The translations under genes were made by a program, and so were the position numbers. This document shows positions 49,688 through 57,287 of a stretch of 64,000 nucleotides of DNA, piece by piece. Each line of letters starts with the position of its first letter. The first letter of the stretch is position 1. The notes beneath the pieces were generated by a model. That model made no database searches. It saw nothing but the letters and a program-made list of their open reading frames with translations, and was not told the origin of the DNA. Origin of the DNA: Marixanthomonas sp002364245 (GTDB lineage: Bacteria; Bacteroidota; Bacteroidia; Flavobacteriales; Flavobacteriaceae); assembly GCA_963973455.1 (NCBI GenBank), contig CAXAZF010000003.1, forward strand, positions 248,001 to 312,000, given 5' to 3'.

Positions 49688-50755
49688 ATGCTGGAAAATA
49701 CAACTTTTTTTCGTAACAAACTAATATCGTGGTACTTAGAAAACAAGCGAGAATTACCTTGGCGAGAAACTAATGATCCATACTACGTTTGGCTGAGTGA
49801 AATTATCCTTCAACAAACTAGAGTTGCACAAGGATTACCCTATTATTTAGCTTTTGTTGAAGCGTTTCCTACAGTTTTTGACCTCGCTAAAGCACCACAG
49901 GAAAAAGTGTTGAAATTGTGGCAGGGACTAGGGTATTATTCCCGTGCTAGAAATCTACATACATCTGCACAATATGTATCAGAACACTTAAATGGAAGCT
50001 TTCCTGCAAACTACAAGGGTCTTTTAAAGTTAAAAGGAGTAGGGGATTATACCGCTAGTGCTATTGCGTCTATTTGTTTTAATGATCCTGAAGCGGTGGT
50101 AGATGGTAATGTATATCGGGTTTTAGCTCGTGTTTTTGGAATCGCTACACCTATTAATAGTACTGCCGGAAAAAAAGAGTTTAAAAAATTGGCGCAGCAG
50201 TTGATTGATACAGAACAGCCGGGAACCTATAATCAAGCTCTTATGGAGTTTGGTGCTAGGTATTGCGTGCCTCAAAATCCACAATGTGAAACTTGTATAT
50301 TTAATGAGCGTTGCAAAGCTTATAAAAAAGATTTGGTCTCTACATTACCGGTAAAGCTAAAAAAGAGTAAGGTAAGAAAACGCTACTTTAATTATATGGT
50401 ATTACTTTCTGAAAACGGTGAAACTTTACTTAATCAACGAACCGCGAAAGGAATATGGCGACAGTTATATGAGTTCCCTCTAATAGAAAGTGATAAAGAG
50501 ATTTCAGAAAAAGAATTGGTAACATTAGAATCCTTTCAAAGTTTTTCTGAAAAAATAGAAATAAATTCTATTTCATTATATAATGAAACTTCAGTAGTAC
50601 ATAAATTATCACACCAACACCTTTTTACACGTTTTTGGATTGTTGAAGTTTCAGAAATAAAACAAAAAACCATTCCTTTTTCAGAAATAGAGCAATATGC
50701 TGTACCGGTCTTGATTGAAAATTTTATTTCAAACTTTTCGGTTTTTAAAAACTGA
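49688..50755 (+). CDS. mutY: A/G-specific adenine glycosylase
   Basis: A 355-residue base-excision repair enzyme that removes A opposite 8-oxoguanine. Catalytic Glu38 (SEIILQQTRVAQG), the helix-hairpin-helix LKLKGVGDYTASAI with Asp120, and catalytic Asp139 (VVDGNVYRVLARVF) are all present. The [4Fe-4S] ligands are in YCVPQNPQCETCIFNERC (four Cys). The C-terminal NUDIX-like domain (about 230-350; KGIWRQLYEFPLIES, HKLSHQHLFTRFW) recognises 8-oxoG. It is first in mutY-ssb-gldE-gldD; ssb starts 53 bases downstream with its own -7 element. Confidence 0.96.
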   Translation: MLENTTFFRNKLISWYLENKRELPWRETNDPYYVWLSEIILQQTRVAQGLPYYLAFVEAFPTVFDLAKAPQEKVLKLWQGLGYYSRARNLHTSAQYVSEHLNGSFPANYKGLLKLKGVGDYTASAIASICFNDPEAVVDGNVYRVLARVFGIATPINSTAGKKEFKKLAQQLIDTEQPGTYNQALMEFGARYCVPQNPQCETCIFNERCKAYKKDLVSTLPVKLKKSKVRKRYFNYMVLLSENGETLLNQRTAKGIWRQLYEFPLIESDKEISEKELVTLESFQSFSEKIEINSISLYNETSVVHKLSHQHLFTRFWIVEVSEIKQKTIPFSEIEQYAVPVLIENFISNFSVFKN

Positions 50756-50782
50756 AAAATTCGCTATCTTTAAAACTATATA

Positions 50783-50790
50783 TACCTTTG
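50783..50790 (+). promoter_or_regulatory. Predicted -7 element of ssb
   Basis: TACCTTTG matches TAnnTTTG, 18 bases before the ATG. It lies between the mutY stop and ssb; no well-spaced TTG. Confidence 0.45.
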
Positions 50791-50808
50791 TAAATTAATA
50801 CAATAATT

Positions 50809-51300
50809 ATGAGTGGAACATTAAATAAAGTGATGCTAATTGGGCACACGGGCGATGAAGTGAAAATGCATTATTTTGAAGGCGGTGGAAGCATTGGGCG
50901 GTTCCCTCTTGCAACCAATGAGACGTATACAAACCGTAATACTGGTGAGCGTGTTTCTAATACCGAATGGCATAACATTGTCGTGCGAAATAAAGGTGCT
51001 GAAATTTGCGAAAAATACCTTAAAAAAGGTGACAAGGTCTATATTGAAGGACGTATAAAAACCCGTAAGTGGCAAGATGATAGCGGGAACGATCGTTATA
51101 GTACCGAAATACAATGTACCGATTTTACGTTTTTAACCCCTAAAAACGAATCTGGTGATGGGTCTATGCCGCAGGGCAATTCGAGTAATTCAAATAACCG
51201 TAATTCGGGACAACAGCGTCAAGGTAATTCACAGCAGCCTCAACAATCTCAACAGCCTCAACAACCTATTGGCGAAGAGGATGATGATCTTCCTTTTTAA
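50809..51300 (+). CDS. ssb: Single-stranded DNA-binding protein
   Basis: A 163-residue SSB. The OB fold covers residues 1-110 (NKVMLIGHTGDEVKM, NTEWHNIVVRNKGAEICEKY, KGDKVYIEGRIKTRKWQDDS). The C-terminal tail is disordered and rich in Gln, Asn and Ser with repeated QQPQQ, ending in the acidic protein-interaction tip EEDDDLPF. It binds single-stranded DNA in replication and repair and recruits partners through the tip. Placement beside mutY and ahead of gldE is a common Bacteroidota arrangement. Confidence 0.96.
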   Translation: MSGTLNKVMLIGHTGDEVKMHYFEGGGSIGRFPLATNETYTNRNTGERVSNTEWHNIVVRNKGAEICEKYLKKGDKVYIEGRIKTRKWQDDSGNDRYSTEIQCTDFTFLTPKNESGDGSMPQGNSSNSNNRNSGQQRQGNSQQPQQSQQPQQPIGEEDDDLPF

Positions 51301-51351
51301 AAAAATGGAGAGTAGGAGTATAAGCTTTCAAGTTTAATCTAACATATAATT

Positions 51352-52683
51352 TTGGATCCGGAACCCCCGAGTTTATTTATTACTGCATTACTAAGTTATA
51401 CTGAAATTCCTGGTATTGTCACACTTGTGGTATTACTGCTTTGTTCGGCATTGATATCTGGAGCAGAAGTGGCTTTTTTCTCGCTTACCCCAACCGATTT
51501 TGATGCTGAAGAGAATAATGTAGCTTCAAAAAAGTTGGAGATTGTCCAAAGGTTGTTGAATCGCCCCAAGAAGCTATTGGCGACTATCTTGATAGCTAAT
51601 AACCTTATAAACATAGCCATTGTTTTGTTGTTTGAGTCATTGAGCGACAACTGGTTTAGTGGAATAGATTATACAATCAATCTTTACTTTTTTCAATTAA
51701 GCTTACTGCTACTTTTGAAAATTGGAGTAGCTACTTTCTTGATTTTACTTTTTGGAGAAATCTTACCTAAAATATATGCCAGTCGTAACAAAGTGAGTTT
51801 TTCATTATTTATGGCGTATCCATTACAAGTGCTTGACAAAGTGTTTTCACCACTTAGTTTGCCCATGCGGAGTACTACTATCTACATTCATAATCGCTTT
51901 GGGAAACAAAAAGCTAACATTAGCGTAGATCAATTGTCGCAGGCTTTAGAGTTGACAAATGAAGCCGACACTACGCACGAAGAACAAAAAATTTTAAGAG
52001 GTATTGTTACCTTCGGAAATACCGATACCAAACAGGTTATGAAGCCACGAATGGATATTTTTGCGCTCAACGAAGAGTTGCCATACAAGGATATTATGCC
52101 ACATATCATGGAGAATGGGTACTCCCGGATTCCCGTGTATAAAGATAGCATTGATAATATTACAGGTATTTTATATGTGAAAGATTTGATGCCGTATTTG
52201 GATAGGAAAACACTTGATTGGAAGACCCTTATTAGAGAGCCTTATTTTGTTCCTGAAAACAAAAAATTAGACGATTTATTGAACGAATTCAAGGAAATGA
52301 AAATGCACCTCGCTATTGTAGTGGATGAGTATGGAGGGACCAGTGGATTGATTTCTTTAGAAGATATTATAGAGGAAATTGTAGGTGAAATTAGCGACGA
52401 GTTTGATGATGAGGATCTTATTTTTTCAAAACTGGACGAAAACAATTATGTTTTTGAAGGAAAAACACCTTTAAAAGATTTTTATAAGGTAATTGGGTTA
52501 GAAGACCCACAAGTTTTTGAAGCTGAAAAAGGGGAGGCTGAAACTTTAGCTGGCTTCTTGTTAGAGATTTCAAAAGGATTTCCGAAGAAAAATGAAATAA
52601 TAACTTTCCACAACTATTCGTTTACCATAGAAGCATTCGAAAATAAACGTATTAAACAGATTAAACTTTCCATCAATATATGA
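51352..52683 (+). CDS. gldE: Gliding motility protein GldE (CNNM/CBS-domain membrane protein)
   Basis: A 443-residue membrane protein. The start is TTG at 51352 (LDPEPPSLF). A CNNM transmembrane domain (about 17-195) carries four likely helices, including LVVLLLCSALISGAEVAFFS. Two CBS domains follow (about 215-335; VMKPRMDIFALNEE, YSRIPVYKDSIDNITGILYV), then a CorC-HlyC domain (about 350-440; GEAETLAGFLLEISKGFP). The family includes Mg/Co efflux proteins. GldE is partly redundant with, and helps, GldD in gliding and T9SS function. It overlaps gldD by ATGA. Confidence 0.93.
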   Translation: MDPEPPSLFITALLSYTEIPGIVTLVVLLLCSALISGAEVAFFSLTPTDFDAEENNVASKKLEIVQRLLNRPKKLLATILIANNLINIAIVLLFESLSDNWFSGIDYTINLYFFQLSLLLLLKIGVATFLILLFGEILPKIYASRNKVSFSLFMAYPLQVLDKVFSPLSLPMRSTTIYIHNRFGKQKANISVDQLSQALELTNEADTTHEEQKILRGIVTFGNTDTKQVMKPRMDIFALNEELPYKDIMPHIMENGYSRIPVYKDSIDNITGILYVKDLMPYLDRKTLDWKTLIREPYFVPENKKLDDLLNEFKEMKMHLAIVVDEYGGTSGLISLEDIIEEIVGEISDEFDDEDLIFSKLDENNYVFEGKTPLKDFYKVIGLEDPQVFEAEKGEAETLAGFLLEISKGFPKKNEIITFHNYSFTIEAFENKRIKQIKLSINI

Positions 52684-53231
52684 GATTTTTAGCAGCTCTT
52701 TTCCTTTGTTTTTTTATACTTGCATGCAATGAAGAGGTAGTTGTAAAGCCCGCTGCAAAATTACGGTTAGAGTATCCAAAAAAATCCTATGAAAGAGTAG
52801 CGGTTAATTGTCCTTTTTCTTTTGAAATAAATGATAACGCTGTCTTGAATACTACCAATGGCTGTAACTTAGATATTGAGTATCCAGGTATGAAGGGCAC
52901 CGTTTATCTCACCTATCAATCTGTGAAAAAGTACAATATCGATTCCTTATTATACGATGCTCAAAAACTCACGTACGACCATACCATAAAAGCCAATAAT
53001 ATACTTGAACAACCTAGAGTGGACCCTATTAATAATGTATACGGGATGTTTTATATGATTGATGGAAATGCCGCTACGCCTTCCCAGTTTTATGTAACCG
53101 ATAGTGTAAACCATTTTATAACAGGGTCTTTGTATTTTAAGGCTAAACCCAATTTCGATTCCATTTACCCAGCTATTATGTACCTTCGAGAAGACATTCG
53201 TGTTTTGATGGAAACGATAAAATGGAAATAA
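52680..53231 (+). CDS. gldD: Gliding motility lipoprotein GldD
   Basis: A 183-residue lipoprotein with lipobox Cys16 (FILAC) followed by NEEVVVKPAAKLRLEYPKKS. The GldD pattern is clear: RLEYPKKSYERVAVNCPFSF, NGCNLDIEYPGMKGTVYLTY, YDAQKLTYDHTIKANNI and HFITGSLYFKAKPNFDSIYP. GldD is essential for gliding and chitin use in Flavobacterium johnsoniae, although its precise biochemical role is not settled. ATG overlaps the gldE stop (ATGA), so translation is coupled. Confidence 0.94.
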   Translation: MRFLAALFLCFFILACNEEVVVKPAAKLRLEYPKKSYERVAVNCPFSFEINDNAVLNTTNGCNLDIEYPGMKGTVYLTYQSVKKYNIDSLLYDAQKLTYDHTIKANNILEQPRVDPINNVYGMFYMIDGNAATPSQFYVTDSVNHFITGSLYFKAKPNFDSIYPAIMYLREDIRVLMETIKWK

Positions 53232-53309
53232 CTTCATCTGTTTTTTTGACCTCTTGAAGGGTTAAAATCCATCCTATTTCCCGACCTTTGCCGCTTCAAT
53301 TTTTGAAGC

Positions 53310-54182
53310 ATGAAGGGTATTGATAAAAAATGGATTTATCTTGCTATACTTTCTGTAGTATGGGGCAGTTCGTTTATTCTTATTAAAAAAGCGCTAATTG
53401 GACTTACGCCACTTCAGTTGGGCGCGCTTCGTACTTTATTTGCCGCTATTTTTTTGTTGATTATTGGTTTCAGAAAATTAAAAACTATAAAAAAACAAGA
53501 ATGGAAATGGATTGCCATTTCGTCCTTTCTTGGCACGTTTATACCTGCTTTTCTCTTTGCTTTTGCCGAAACGGAAATTGACAGCGCCATTGCTTCCGTT
53601 TTAAATTCCACCACACCTATAATGACCCTTCTCTTAGGTGCTGTTGCTTTTAGTATTGGCTTTACCCGAAACCAGCTAATAGGAGTTGTTGTAGGGCTTT
53701 TAGGTAGCTTTCTGCTTATCTGGAGTGGGAGTGAGATGAACCCCAATCAGAATTATTGGTATGCGGGGTTGGTGTTGTGTGCTTCAGTTTGTTATGCGTG
53801 TAATGCAAATATTATAAAGCGGCATCTTCAAAATGTTTCTGCACTAGCTATAACAGCGGGACAATTTTCAGTAATCATTATCCCGGCTATCCTTGTTTTA
53901 ATTAGTTCAGACTTTTTTACTGAGGCTACACTTCAGTCTGAAGAATTATACCCTTCCTTGGGTTATTTATTGATCTTGGCAGTTATCGGTACTGGCTTGG
54001 CAAAGGTGTTGTTTAACGGTTTGGTGCAAATGAGCACCCCGGTTTTTGCATCTTCAGTAACCTATACCATTCCTATTGTTGCTTTATGCTGGGGAGTGTT
54101 GGATGGCGAGCAATTTAGTTTATTCCAGTTGTTTGCGGCTGCAGTTATTTTGGTTGGTGTGCTACTTTCAAAGAAAAGTTAA
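53310..54182 (+). CDS. EamA/DMT family transporter
   Basis: A 290-residue inner-membrane transporter with ten predicted helices in two EamA repeats (about 8-138 and 148-288). Motifs: LAILSVVWGSSFILIKKALI at helix 1, LRTLFAAIFLLIIGF, and the second-half YAGLVLCASVCYACNANIIK and FASSVTYTIPIVALCWGVLD. It likely exports small metabolites or amino acids; substrate unknown. It follows gldD by 78 bases in the same direction, with no obvious terminator between. Confidence 0.88.
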   Translation: MKGIDKKWIYLAILSVVWGSSFILIKKALIGLTPLQLGALRTLFAAIFLLIIGFRKLKTIKKQEWKWIAISSFLGTFIPAFLFAFAETEIDSAIASVLNSTTPIMTLLLGAVAFSIGFTRNQLIGVVVGLLGSFLLIWSGSEMNPNQNYWYAGLVLCASVCYACNANIIKRHLQNVSALAITAGQFSVIIIPAILVLISSDFFTEATLQSEELYPSLGYLLILAVIGTGLAKVLFNGLVQMSTPVFASSVTYTIPIVALCWGVLDGEQFSLFQLFAAAVILVGVLLSKKS

Positions 54183-54242
54183 CAAACTCTTTAGAAGAAT
54201 ATTTTGTAACTTTCAGTAGCTTTAAAACAAAAACCATCCATT

Positions 54243-54698
54243 ATGTTTAAAATATATTCACGATACGGTGCAATAATTGCTGTGGTATTGATAGCTTATT
54301 TTTTATTACTGAAGTTATTAGGATTACATCAATATCCTGTATTAAGTGCTGCCAATGGGGTGATTTATGGAGCAGGTATTTTACTGGCCATAAAAAAATA
54401 CAAGGCTGAAGGCACTAATTTTCAGTATGAAAAAGGGTTTGAAGTTGGTTTCCTCTGCGGAGGGATAGCAACAGTGCTTTTCACCATTTTTATGTCTTTA
54501 TACATATTTGAACTGGATACTGAATTCGCCCACAATATATTAGATTCATGGAATATGAATTTTAATAAAGGAACGCTTATTTTAATTATTTCAATTGCTA
54601 TGATGGGAATTTCGACATCGCTAGTGCTAACCTTGGCGTTTATGCAATTACTAAAAGACTCTTGGAATACCCCTGAGGGTAAACGAAATACCATGTAA
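54243..54698 (+). CDS. DUF4199 family membrane protein
   Basis: A 151-residue protein with four predicted transmembrane helices (about 8-26, 34-52, 72-95, 112-137). Pattern YPVLSAANGVIYGAGILLAI, then KYKAEGTNFQYEKGFEVGFL, matches DUF4199, a short Bacteroidota membrane family of unknown function. The C-terminus is LLKDSWNTPEGKRN-like and cytoplasmic. It sits between the EamA transporter (60-base gap) and the rplU promoter. Confidence 0.8.
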   Translation: MFKIYSRYGAIIAVVLIAYFLLLKLLGLHQYPVLSAANGVIYGAGILLAIKKYKAEGTNFQYEKGFEVGFLCGGIATVLFTIFMSLYIFELDTEFAHNILDSWNMNFNKGTLILIISIAMMGISTSLVLTLAFMQLLKDSWNTPEGKRNTM

Positions 54699-54714
54699 AT
54701 TACTTAAAAAACAC

Positions 54715-54746
54715 TTTGTAGATTTAAATTATTAGAATTATATTTG
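54715..54746 (+). promoter_or_regulatory. rplU: Promoter of rplU-rpmA
   Basis: TTTG (54715-54718), 20 bases, then TATATTTG (54739-54746): a full match to the Bacteroidota consensus, as expected for a highly expressed ribosomal operon. Confidence 0.75.
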
Positions 54747-54748
54747 CA

Positions 54749-54775
54749 CCCGCCTTAAAACTAGGCGGGCTTTTT
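54749..54775 (+). promoter_or_regulatory. GC-rich hairpin plus T tract at the predicted 5' end of the rplU mRNA
   Basis: CCCGCCT (54749-54755) pairs with AGGCGGG (54763-54769), followed by C and five T residues. It looks like a terminator, but the strong promoter just upstream places the predicted transcription start at or inside its first arm. It may terminate the DUF4199 message, act as a 5' stabiliser, or be part of an attenuator for the L21-L27 operon. Confidence 0.6.
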
Positions 54776-54819
54776 ATAATGAAAAGCCTCATAACAAATT
54801 AATTTTTAAACGATACGCT

Positions 54820-55521
54820 ATGTATGCAATTGTAGAGATAGCAGGGCAGCAATTTAAAGTTGCGAAAGACCAAAAAGTCTTTGTTAACCGTTTAGCCACA
54901 GAAGAAGGAAAAAAAGTCGATTTTGACAACGTACTTCTTATTGGTGACGGAGACAATGTTACTGTTGGCGCCCCGGCTATAGACGGAGCTCTTGTTGGAG
55001 CAAAAGTCTTAAGACACCTTAAAGGTGACAAAGTAATAGTTTTCAAAAAGAAACGTAGAAAAGGTTACCGTGTTAAAAACGGTCACAGACAAGCCCTTTC
55101 AGAAATCGTAATTGAAAGCATTGCTTCTTCTGGAGCTAAAAAGAAATCTTCTGCTAAAAAAGAAGAGACTAAAAAAGCAGCTCCAAAAAAATCAACCAAA
55201 GCGGCTGCTCCTAAAGCAGAAACCAAAAAAGCTGAACCAAAAAAGGCAGCTCCAAAAAAATCGACTAAGGCAGATGACCTTAAGAAGATTGAAGGAGTTG
55301 GGCCAAAAGCTATGGAAGCGATGGTTAACGCAGGAATTGATACTTTTGCAAAAGTAGCAAAGGCAAAACCTGAAAAATTAACTGAAATTCTAACTGAAGC
55401 AAGTTCAAGATTAGCTCATTTAGTTACAGACACTTGGCCACAACAAGCTCAATTAGCTGCAGATGGTAAGTGGGACGAACTAGAAAAGTTACAAGACGAA
55501 CTTGACGGTGGAAGAAAATAA
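54820..55521 (+). CDS. rplU: 50S ribosomal protein L21 with C-terminal helix-hairpin-helix extension
   Basis: A 233-residue protein; the L21 core occupies residues 1-103 (MYAIVEIAGQQFKV, GAKVLRHLKGDKVIVFKKKR, RKGYRVKNGHRQ). E. coli L21 has 103 residues, so about 130 are added. A low-complexity Lys/Ala/Pro/Glu linker (104-152) contains KAAPKKSTKA twice, 23 residues apart. A helix-hairpin-helix-like domain follows (about 153-233; LKKIEGVGPKAMEAMVNAGI, TFAKVAKAKPEKLTEIL). Such extensions occur in other Bacteroidota L21 proteins; their role is unknown. It is first of rplU-rpmA, 23 bases before L27. Confidence 0.95.
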   Translation: MYAIVEIAGQQFKVAKDQKVFVNRLATEEGKKVDFDNVLLIGDGDNVTVGAPAIDGALVGAKVLRHLKGDKVIVFKKKRRKGYRVKNGHRQALSEIVIESIASSGAKKKSSAKKEETKKAAPKKSTKAAAPKAETKKAEPKKAAPKKSTKADDLKKIEGVGPKAMEAMVNAGIDTFAKVAKAKPEKLTEILTEASSRLAHLVTDTWPQQAQLAADGKWDELEKLQDELDGGRK

Positions 55522-55544
55522 TAACATTTAAAAACCCCTGAATT

Positions 55545-55808
55545 ATGGCACATAAAAAAGGAGTAGGTAGTTCTAAGAACGGTAGAGAGTCAGAATCGAA
55601 ACGCTTAGGTGTTAAGATTTATGGTGGCCAAGCCGCTATCGCAGGAAATATCATCGTAAGACAACGTGGTATGGAGCATCACCCAGCAGATAATGTATAT
55701 GCCGGTAAGGATTATACATTACACGCTCAAGTAGATGGTGTTGTGAAATTTACCAAAAAGAAAAATAACAAATCATACGTCTCTATTGTACCAAGTGCAG
55801 AAGCGTAA
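55545..55808 (+). CDS. rpmA: 50S ribosomal protein L27
   Basis: An 87-residue ribosomal protein near the peptidyl-transferase centre. The N-terminus is MAHKKGVGSSKNGRESESKR, with no cleaved leader of the Firmicute type, followed by LGVKIYGGQAAIAGNIIVRQ and YTLHAQVDGVVKFTKKKNNK. Length is normal. It is the second gene of the rplU operon, followed by a strong terminator. Confidence 0.97.
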   Translation: MAHKKGVGSSKNGRESESKRLGVKIYGGQAAIAGNIIVRQRGMEHHPADNVYAGKDYTLHAQVDGVVKFTKKKNNKSYVSIVPSAEA

Positions 55809-55829
55809 GTAAACGTTATTACAAATTTT

Positions 55830-55866
55830 AAAAACCCTTAGTTAACTTTTAACTAAGGGTTTTTTG
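55830..55866 (+). terminator. Terminator of rplU-rpmA
   Basis: AAAACCCTTAGTT and AACTAAGGGTTTT form a 13-base stem with a 7-base loop and a T tail, about 22 bases after the rpmA stop. Its A-rich left side could also serve the converging transglutaminase gene. Confidence 0.92.
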
Positions 55867-55889
55867 TGTGCTAATTGGGTTCTATACTA

Positions 55890-56579
55890 TTATATAGTGG
55901 GAAGCTGTTCAAACTCTTTTTTAGATATAGGGTTGGGCATTAAGGTCCATTTTAAATCTTCTGGATAGTGTGTTTTTGTAAAAAAACTGGGATCTGTATC
56001 AAACCAATACATGTTTGGTTTTTGGGATTTTTGTTGGCTTCTTGCCAAGGTAAGATCTAATAAACGCCACTTTCCATTAACCTTTACTGCATTCCAAGTA
56101 TGGTCAACTTGCTTTCTGTAGCTAGTACTGTAATACTTTTTACTGTAGCCATGAATTACTTGGCTCTCAATCCCTACTTGCTTACAAAGCTCTTTATATA
56201 AAAACGCATACCCACCACAAAGGGCTTTTTTACGTTTAAATACGTTTTTAAGTACGTTTTCTTCTGAAGTGTAAATGGACTTCTGAAGTTTAATATTTGT
56301 GCGCAATTCATTATCGTATTCAATATTACTTGCTATCCATATAAAAATAGCTTTTGCTTTTTCGAAGTCTGTCTGGCTATATTTAGTAATCTGCTTTGCT
56401 AGGCTTTTAGTATTAATTGGCATTTCTTTTTTTGAAACCTTTACTTTTTGAAAAGAAACACGTGTATTAATTACATCGCCTATTTGTGAATACCCAACTT
56501 CTGAAAAAAGAATGGATAGTAGTATTAAAAACAACAAGTTTTGTAATGGAAGACGCATACTTTTATAACGATACTTCAT
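55890..56579 (-). CDS. Exported transglutaminase-like domain protein
   Basis: A 229-residue protein with a signal peptide. The ATG at 56558 (residue 8, MRLPLQNLLFLILLSILF) gives a standard leader; the annotated start adds seven basic residues. The core resembles the transglutaminase/protease superfamily: KAIFIWIASNIEYDNE, the Cys in KKALCGGYAFLYKELC, the His in QVDHTWNAVKV and the Asp in WRLLDLTLA. This triad would support cysteine protease or transglutaminase activity, probably periplasmic. The W(I)A..I.YD motif is typical of bacterial homologues of cytokinesis-type transglutaminase domains. Substrate unknown. Confidence 0.8.
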   Translation of the reverse strand: MKYRYKSMRLPLQNLLFLILLSILFSEVGYSQIGDVINTRVSFQKVKVSKKEMPINTKSLAKQITKYSQTDFEKAKAIFIWIASNIEYDNELRTNIKLQKSIYTSEENVLKNVFKRKKALCGGYAFLYKELCKQVGIESQVIHGYSKKYYSTSYRKQVDHTWNAVKVNGKWRLLDLTLARSQQKSQKPNMYWFDTDPSFFTKTHYPEDLKWTLMPNPISKKEFEQLPTI

Positions 56580-56662
56580 TTTAAATATTTCAATAAGAGT
56601 ACATTCTATGGTTTAGGAATAATTTTTGTTATTCAATTTTATACTAACTAACTATTTTGCCT

Positions 56663-57214
56663 ATGAAATATCTGTATATTATAGCTTTCTCTTCCCTCTT
56701 TATATCGTGCATTCCATTAAGTATTGCTCCTAAAATTGATAGCGGTAAGATCTATGCTCCTAAAAAATTTAAAAAACACTTACCTTATAATTACGTGTAT
56801 GTTTTTGAAGACCCTAAAGATGCAAACGAGTTTTTCAATTACATGAATGCAAAATTTCAAGTTGTATATGATGATGACTTAGGAAACATCCCAATCGAAA
56901 TTGAAAATAATACCTATTATCTTACATTTTATGAAGTGGAACGCAACACCCAAACAGTGAATTTAATACCAATGATGGTAGATGCTAAGCTAGATCAAGA
57001 AGGGTATAGCCCGATGTTGGAAGATGCTCACGTGACACGAACTGGGAATTGGTATATAGCACTCACAGTAACTGATGAAAAATTAAAAGATGCCTTGAAC
57101 CCTAGCTATAAAAGTCATCGAAATATTGTAGCTTATGCTGATGCCATGCGAACTGAATATCTAACAACAGCTGAGTATATAGAAATTTACCTAAAGAGTA
57201 AAAGTTCTAAATAA
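56663..57214 (+). CDS. Lipoprotein of unknown function
   Basis: A 183-residue lipoprotein from ATG 56663 (MKYLYIIAFSSLFISC; Cys16). An in-frame TTG two codons upstream is less likely. The mature domain has KIYAPKKFKKHLPYNYVYVF, DPKDANEFFNYMNAKFQVVY, NNTYYLTFYEVERNTQTVNL and a Cys-free alpha/beta pattern ending EYLTTAEYIEIYLKSKSSK. Similar hypothetical lipoproteins occur in flavobacteria. Divergent from the transglutaminase gene; ends in a terminator shared with ahcY. Confidence 0.65.
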   Translation: MKYLYIIAFSSLFISCIPLSIAPKIDSGKIYAPKKFKKHLPYNYVYVFEDPKDANEFFNYMNAKFQVVYDDDLGNIPIEIENNTYYLTFYEVERNTQTVNLIPMMVDAKLDQEGYSPMLEDAHVTRTGNWYIALTVTDEKLKDALNPSYKSHRNIVAYADAMRTEYLTTAEYIEIYLKSKSSK

Positions 57215-57243
57215 AAACCCCCACAATTTCTGTGAGGGTTTTC
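57214..57243 (+). terminator. Bidirectional terminator between the 56663 lipoprotein gene and ahcY
   Basis: AAAACCCCCACA and TGTGAGGGTTTT form the stem (one mismatch) around a 5-base loop, with T residues on both strands. Confidence 0.85.
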
Positions 57244-57287
57244 TAAAACTTATTAGCACTTGTGCTTTAGCGCAGTAATATTAATCT

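Noticed and set aside
51197..51276. Repeated CAACAGCCT-like units at the end of ssb
   Set aside because: They encode the Gln/Pro-rich tail of SSB; not a CRISPR or regulatory repeat.
55171..55272. Direct repeat of about 30 bases, 69 bases apart
   Set aside because: It encodes the repeated KAAPKKSTKA of the L21 linker and is explained by low-complexity protein sequence, not by a DNA element.
55112..55357. 81-codon Lys/Leu-rich frame inside rplU
   Set aside because: A frame-shifted shadow of the repetitive Lys/Ala linker of L21.
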